Assembly (NCBI GenBank): GCA_948616425.1
Contig: CAPGBJ010000069.1
Location: forward strand, 1 to 64,000
Length of the DNA stretch: 64,000 nucleotides
Reading direction: 5' to 3'
From: an uncultured Oscillospiraceae bacterium
Lineage (GTDB): Bacteria; Bacillota; Clostridia; Oscillospirales; Oscillospiraceae
The notes below the pieces were generated by a model that was given only the letters and a program-made list of their open reading frames with translations, did not search any database and had not been told where the DNA came from. This document shows positions 60,613 to 64,000 of the stretch, piece by piece. The position numbers and the translations under genes are program-made. Numbering within the stretch: position 1 is the first letter of the stretch; the number at the start of each line of letters is the position of its first letter.

Positions 60613-60644
60613 ACAGCGATGGGAAATCACCCATCGCTGTCCTT
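60613..60644. terminator. Terminator between cheB and asp23-like gene
   Basis: 11-bp stem ACAGCGATGGG/CCCATCGCTGT, then CCTTTT on the plus strand and TTTTGTTG on the minus strand. Confidence 0.8.
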
Positions 60645-60995
60645 TTACTGTTCCTTCTGGGGAAACACAATGCCGCCCACGCTCACATTGACAGCGGCAA
60701 CCTCCAGCCCGCTCATGGACTCAATGGCGTTTTTCACTGCCTCCTGAACCGCCCGGCCCATCTCAGGGATGGTGTGGCCGTAAAGCATGAGGACAGACAT
60801 GGCAACAACCACCTTTTCTTCCTCCAGCTTGATGTGGACGCCCTTTGCCGCATTTTTTTTGCTCGGATTCGCCAAACTGCTGACACCCTCCACCTCCAAA
60901 GCGGCGGCGGCGGAGATGGCCGCCAAAACCTCCTCGGAAATATGGATATTGCCCAACTCGTCAGAGCGGGAGACGTAATCCTTGCTGTCGCTCAT
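60645..60995 (-). CDS. Asp23/Gls24 family envelope stress protein
   Basis: 116 residues from ATG 60995 (AGGAGTGG site). Typical domain: GNIHISEEVLAAISAAAALE, KKNAAKGVHIKLEEEKV, VSVLMLYGHTIPEMGRAVQ. Cytoplasmic and often membrane-associated; linked to envelope stress and alkaline shock. Single gene with its own promoter. Confidence 0.93.
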   Translation of the reverse strand: MSDSKDYVSRSDELGNIHISEEVLAAISAAAALEVEGVSSLANPSKKNAAKGVHIKLEEEKVVVAMSVLMLYGHTIPEMGRAVQEAVKNAIESMSGLEVAAVNVSVGGIVFPQKEQ

Positions 60996-61036
60996 ATGAC
61001 ACCACTCCTGTTCCAATTTCATAGATGATTGTCTTT

Positions 61037-61065
61037 ATTTTACCACACTTTTTCCCGTTTGACAA
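61037..61065 (-). promoter_or_regulatory. Promoter of the asp23-like gene
   Basis: TTGTCA (61065-61060), 17 nt spacer, TAAAAT (61042-61037) with TGTGG extension. Confidence 0.75.
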
Positions 61066-61201
61066 CCGCGCGAAGGAAAAACTTTATCCCTTTTCTTCCG
61101 TTGAAAAGATATGGTTCTTCCCGCCGGAATATGAGAAAAATGCGGTGGGTATCCCAGCTGTCCCCTCCCGCATAGAATAACAGGAGAGGGGGCACAGTCA
61201 A

Positions 61202-61765
61202 ATGGAAGAACAGCTTACCATGCGGGGCGGAGGCACCCTCACTCTGCGGCGCGACGGTCTAAGGGTACATATGCAGGCGGAGCGCCCCTCAGACGGGCGC
61301 GGGCTATACAAGGTGTGGCTCCACGGCGACCAGGGGGGTAAGCTGCTGCTGGGCACGCTGGCGCCGGAGGGGGGACAGCTCAGGCTGCGCCGCACTGTGT
61401 CCATTGAGGCGCTGGAGCGGGCCGGCTGCTGGCCTCAATTCTGGGTTGAGGCGCCCCTAGCCTTTCCCTTCACCGGAATGAAACAGGGAAAATGGTACTG
61501 TGAACAGCATCCAGATCGGCTGGTAGCCGATCCCATACTGCGGGAACAGCTCAGATGCTCTATGCTGTGTCAGCGAGATCAGGACGGCTTTTCTCTGGCC
61601 GCCCCGTTTCGCCCTGACAGGCCGGTTATGCTGTCCGCCCTGATCTGCCTGGCCCGGGTGGAGTGCTGGGAGGGGCGTCCCCACCTGATATGGGCCTTCG
61701 ACCAGAATGGACATCCAAAAATCCCGCATAAACCGGGCCAGACCGGACAGACTAACTGCCAGTAA
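61202..61765 (+). CDS. Hypothetical protein
   Basis: 187 residues; GGAGAGGGGG before the ATG. I do not recognise a family. It has no signal peptide or membrane helix. The first half has beta-strand patterns (GTLTLRRDGLRVHMQ, YKVWLHGDQGGKLLLGTLAP), the middle has a helix (SIEALERAGCWPQFWVEA), and the tail is polar (HPKIPHKPGQTGQTN). It precedes two coat-protein genes with a 33-bp gap and may share their transcript; a sporulation link is only a guess. Confidence 0.7.
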   Translation: MEEQLTMRGGGTLTLRRDGLRVHMQAERPSDGRGLYKVWLHGDQGGKLLLGTLAPEGGQLRLRRTVSIEALERAGCWPQFWVEAPLAFPFTGMKQGKWYCEQHPDRLVADPILREQLRCSMLCQRDQDGFSLAAPFRPDRPVMLSALICLARVECWEGRPHLIWAFDQNGHPKIPHKPGQTGQTNCQ

Positions 61766-61798
61766 CGGGGTTCTCCCGCTTGGAAAGGAGGCATTCTT

Positions 61799-61984
61799 AT
61801 GCCTAATCTGACAACTAAGGAGCTCACTGCCCTGTCCGACCAACTGGACTTTGAACGGGTGCTCCACTGCAAGTATCTGTCCGCTGTACAGGAATGTCAG
61901 GATCAGGAGTTGAAAAGCAAGTTTCAGTCCTGCGCCAGCCAGCATCTGCAAAACTACAACACCCTGCTGACCCATCTGCGTTAA
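61799..61984 (+). CDS. Small protein, possible CotF-related
   Basis: 61 residues; AAAGGAGG before the ATG. Helical; ALSDQLDFERVLHCKYLSA and CASQHLQNYNTLL resemble the start of ferritin-like CotF spore coat proteins. It is followed 16 bp later by a longer CotF-type gene, so the two may form a split or paired coat protein. Cys27, Cys34 and Cys46 could allow crosslinking. Confidence 0.72.
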   Translation: MPNLTTKELTALSDQLDFERVLHCKYLSAVQECQDQELKSKFQSCASQHLQNYNTLLTHLR

Positions 61985-62000
61985 CAAAGGAGGAATTTTT

Positions 62001-62261
62001 ATGAATGACCAGGAGAGAATTACCGATTTTCTGTGCAGCGAAAAGAAGATGAGCGCCAATTATGACTCCTTTGCCTCAGAGTGTGTCAATCTGTCTCTGC
62101 GGGACGATTTTTTAAACATTTTTCAGCAGAGTCACCAGACCCAGACCGACCTGTTCAAGCTGGCCCAGTCCAAGGGCTGGTATCAGGTGGAACAGGCCCC
62201 GCAGAACAAGGTGAGCCAGGCCTATACCAAATTTTCCAACCAGCAGCCCACGGCGTCATAA
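62001..62261 (+). CDS. CotF-type spore coat protein
   Basis: 86 residues; AAAGGAGG before the ATG. Matches the coat F pattern: RITDFLCSEKKMSANYDSFA, LRDDFLNIFQQSHQTQTDL, AQSKGWYQVEQAP. Full CotF is longer; short forms like this are usual in clostridia. Expected in the mother cell during coat assembly. Ends the group that begins at 61202. Confidence 0.85.
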   Translation: MNDQERITDFLCSEKKMSANYDSFASECVNLSLRDDFLNIFQQSHQTQTDLFKLAQSKGWYQVEQAPQNKVSQAYTKFSNQQPTAS

Positions 62262-62396
62262 ACACACAGATATCATCTGATTTCAAAGTCATCAGGACCT
62301 GTTCCAAGTATCTCCCATATTTCTGTAAAATTGTCTTTGTGCGGCAGCAAAACCGCCTGCTGCTGCCTCCACCCGCAACGCCCGAGCCGGCGTGAG

Positions 62397-62433
62397 AAAG
62401 CTCCGCCCCGATCACCGGGGCGGAGCTCTTTCC
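62397..62433. terminator. Bidirectional terminator
   Basis: 11-bp stem GCTCCGCCCCG/CGGGGCGGAGC with A-rich and T-rich flanks, between convergent coat and ACT genes. Confidence 0.85.
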
Positions 62434-62434
62434 T

Positions 62435-62869
62435 TTATAGCTTCTCCATCTCTTCCTGTTGGACCACTTGAATTCCCCGGGCAGCCAGGGCCGCGGCTGC
62501 GGCACTTTCATCCGCCACCCGGAAAATCATATAGGCATGTTCTGTATCCTTTCCCCCTAGGAAGGCGTACATATACTCCACATTCACCTTGGCATCGGTA
62601 AGAATCTGAAGCACCTTGTTCAGCCCGCCAGGCACATCGGGGATGGCTACCCCCAGTACCGGCGTGATGTTATTGACAAAGCCGGCCTCCTTCAGGACGG
62701 TGGCAGTCTTATACACATCGTCCACAATTACCCGGGCAATACCAAAGTCGCTGGTCTCAGCCAGGGAGAGGGCCCGCATGTCGATTTTATGCTGGGCCAG
62801 CACCCCGGTCATGGCGTACAGAGAACCTGGCTTATTCTCCAAAAAGACGGAAATCTGCTTGATGCTCAC
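62435..62869 (-). CDS. Tandem ACT domain protein
   Basis: 144 residues from GTG 62869 (TAGGAGGAAA site). Two ACT domains: KQISVFLENKPGSLYAMTG and later VAIPDVPGGLNKVLQILTD. Proteins of this type often lie beside phenylacetate-CoA ligase genes in anaerobes, as here, and probably bind an aromatic or other amino acid as effector. Downstream of the ligase gene by 123 bp on the same strand. Confidence 0.9.
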   Translation of the reverse strand: MSIKQISVFLENKPGSLYAMTGVLAQHKIDMRALSLAETSDFGIARVIVDDVYKTATVLKEAGFVNNITPVLGVAIPDVPGGLNKVLQILTDAKVNVEYMYAFLGGKDTEHAYMIFRVADESAAAAALAARGIQVVQQEEMEKL

Positions 62870-62992
62870 AGTGGTTTCCTCCTAACGATATTATTGGTTT
62901 CCTGGCAGGGCGAGGCAGCCCCGGCCTACCCTCAAAACTGGAACGCAACCTGTGCAGGCGGGCCGCCGAGAGATCCACCCCTACACACCGCT

Positions 62993-64000
62993 TCAAATCT
63001 TCCGTTTGTCGATGACGCGCACGGCCTTCCCCTCGCTTCGGACGATGGTCTTGGGGGCGACGAGGGTGACCTTGGCGGCCAGGCCCAGCATGGACCGCAG
63101 GCCGTCCACCAGCTCCTTCTGCCGCTTGGCTATCTCGCCCATGTTGTCGGTGAACATCTCGGGGGTCATCTCCACCTGGACATCCAGGGTATCGGTGGAT
63201 TTCACCCGGTCCACAATAATCTGGTAGTTGGCGGGGTAACCGTGGTTGAGCAAAACTGTCTCGATCTGGGAGGGGAAGACGTTGACCCCCCGGATAATCA
63301 GCATATCGTCCGACCGGCCCATGGGCTTGCACATCTTCACATGGGTGCGGCCGCAGGAGCACTTCTCCCGGGTGAGCATACAGATATCCCGGGTGCGGTA
63401 GCGCAACAGAGGGAAGGCCTCTTTGGTGATGGAGGTGAACACCAACTCCCCCTTGCTGCCCTCGGGGAGCACCTCGCCGGTGTCCGGGTCGATAATTTCG
63501 GCAATGAAGTGGTCCTCGTTGATGTGCATCCCGGTCTGAGCGGAACACTCGAAGGAGACGCCAGGGCCGGACAGCTCCGTCAGGCCGTATATATCGTACG
63601 CTTTAATACCCAGCGTATTCTGGATGTCCTGGCGCATCTCCTCCGACCAGGCCTCGGCGCCAAAGATCCCCGCCTTCAGAGGAATCTGGTCAGGGGTGAG
63701 GCCCATCTCCTTCATAGTCTCAGCGATGTAGGCGGCATAGGAGGGAGTGCAGCACAGGATGGTGGCGTTCAGATCCCGGATGAACATGATCTGCCGCTCG
63801 GTATTGCCCGAGGAAGTGGGGATGGTGAGGCAGCCCACCTTGTGGGAGCCTCCGTTCAGGCCGGGCCCGCCGGTGAACAGGCCGTAGCCGTAGGACACCT
63901 GACACACATCCTCATCGGTACCGCCAGCAGCCATGATGGCCCGGGCGCAGCATTCCTCCCACAGGTCGATATCGTGTTGGGTGTAGAAGGCCACCACTCT
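62993..64000 (-). CDS. paaK: Phenylacetate-CoA ligase, N-terminus cut by window edge
   Basis: The frame runs off the right edge; about 335 of an expected 430 residues are visible. AMP-forming ligase motifs: IPTSSGNTERQIMF (nucleotide loop), YDIYGLTELSGPG, LRYRTRDICML and GRSDDMLIIRGVNVFPS; a basic C-terminal domain with the catalytic Lys region GKAVRVIDKRKI. Reaction: phenylacetate (or a related aryl acid) + ATP + CoA to the CoA thioester. In gut anaerobes it serves aryl acids from amino acid fermentation; the exact substrate is unknown. Confidence 0.93.
   Translation of the reverse strand, partial: RVVAFYTQHDIDLWEECCARAIMAAGGTDEDVCQVSYGYGLFTGGPGLNGGSHKVGCLTIPTSSGNTERQIMFIRDLNATILCCTPSYAAYIAETMKEMGLTPDQIPLKAGIFGAEAWSEEMRQDIQNTLGIKAYDIYGLTELSGPGVSFECSAQTGMHINEDHFIAEIIDPDTGEVLPEGSKGELVFTSITKEAFPLLRYRTRDICMLTREKCSCGRTHVKMCKPMGRSDDMLIIRGVNVFPSQIETVLLNHGYPANYQIIVDRVKSTDTLDVQVEMTPEMFTDNMGEIAKRQKELVDGLRSMLGLAAKVTLVAPKTIVRSEGKAVRVIDKRKI

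Noticed and set aside
1..64000. tRNA, rRNA and CRISPR arrays
   Set aside because: I looked for conserved tRNA arms, rRNA segments and regularly spaced repeats and saw none; a tRNA scan would settle small misses.

Overview
This window comes from a high-GC (roughly 58-60 percent), spore-forming, probably motile anaerobe of the class Clostridia. Gene content and style (SLH-domain surface proteins, CotF-type coat proteins, rubredoxin and flavodiiron proteins, a SAM-I riboswitch upstream of metK, BTAD-type regulators) fit the Oscillospiraceae, near Flavonifractor, Lawsonibacter or Intestinimonas. That placement is inference from gene style, not from a marker gene. No rRNA, tRNA or CRISPR array was found. 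Most genes carry strong AGGAGG-type ribosome sites, and several start at TTG or GTG.

Layout. 1-4 kb: a truncated lipoprotein gene with a structured leader, a BTAD regulator with a GGDEF-like tail, and a chemoreceptor with a predicted zinc-binding CZB domain outside the membrane. 4-8 kb: a redox unit made of an Rrf2 regulator, a three-part acyl-CoA dehydrogenase/EtfA/rubredoxin fusion and an FprA flavodiiron protein. 8-13 kb: a metallo-hydrolase and a MoxR ATPase, then an ACT protein-hom-lysC operon. 13-18.5 kb: PBP1A, a DUF1292 protein, a candidate 6S-like RNA and a PpiC foldase. 18.5-24.5 kb: deoC, metK under a SAM-I riboswitch, a GNAT enzyme, hydroxyacyl-CoA dehydrogenase, greA and ahcY. 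24.5-31.6 kb: a rhomboid-like pseudoenzyme with a zinc cluster, a PH-like membrane protein, an FAD oxidoreductase, a solitary integrase and a second chemoreceptor. 31.6-38.5 kb: a MATE exporter, a GH13 enzyme, an LRR-SUKH protein convergent with a secreted barnase-like ribonuclease, yqgF and a pyruvate kinase lacking its C domain. 38.5-44.2 kb: ftsH, rlmB and a degenerate P-type ATPase. 44-55.7 kb: two very large SLH surface proteins (one frameshifted) behind PilZ, FlhX and FliK-like genes. 55.9-60.5 kb: a cheA-cheW-cheR-cheB operon. 60.6-64 kb: an Asp23 protein, small CotF-type coat proteins, a tandem ACT protein and a truncated phenylacetate-CoA ligase.

How the genes work together. The clearest functional units are: (i) oxidative or nitrosative electron disposal (Rrf2, fusion dehydrogenase, FprA); (ii) aspartate-family amino acid entry (ACT, hom, lysC) and the methyl cycle (metK, ahcY); (iii) taxis (two receptors plus CheA/W/R/B) beside a divergent envelope operon; (iv) a possible toxin-immunity pair (barnase lipoprotein and LRR-SUKH protein). 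The most notable items are the acyl-CoA dehydrogenase fusion, the barnase/SUKH pair, the P-type ATPase that has lost its phosphorylation motif, and the frameshift in the SLH giant.
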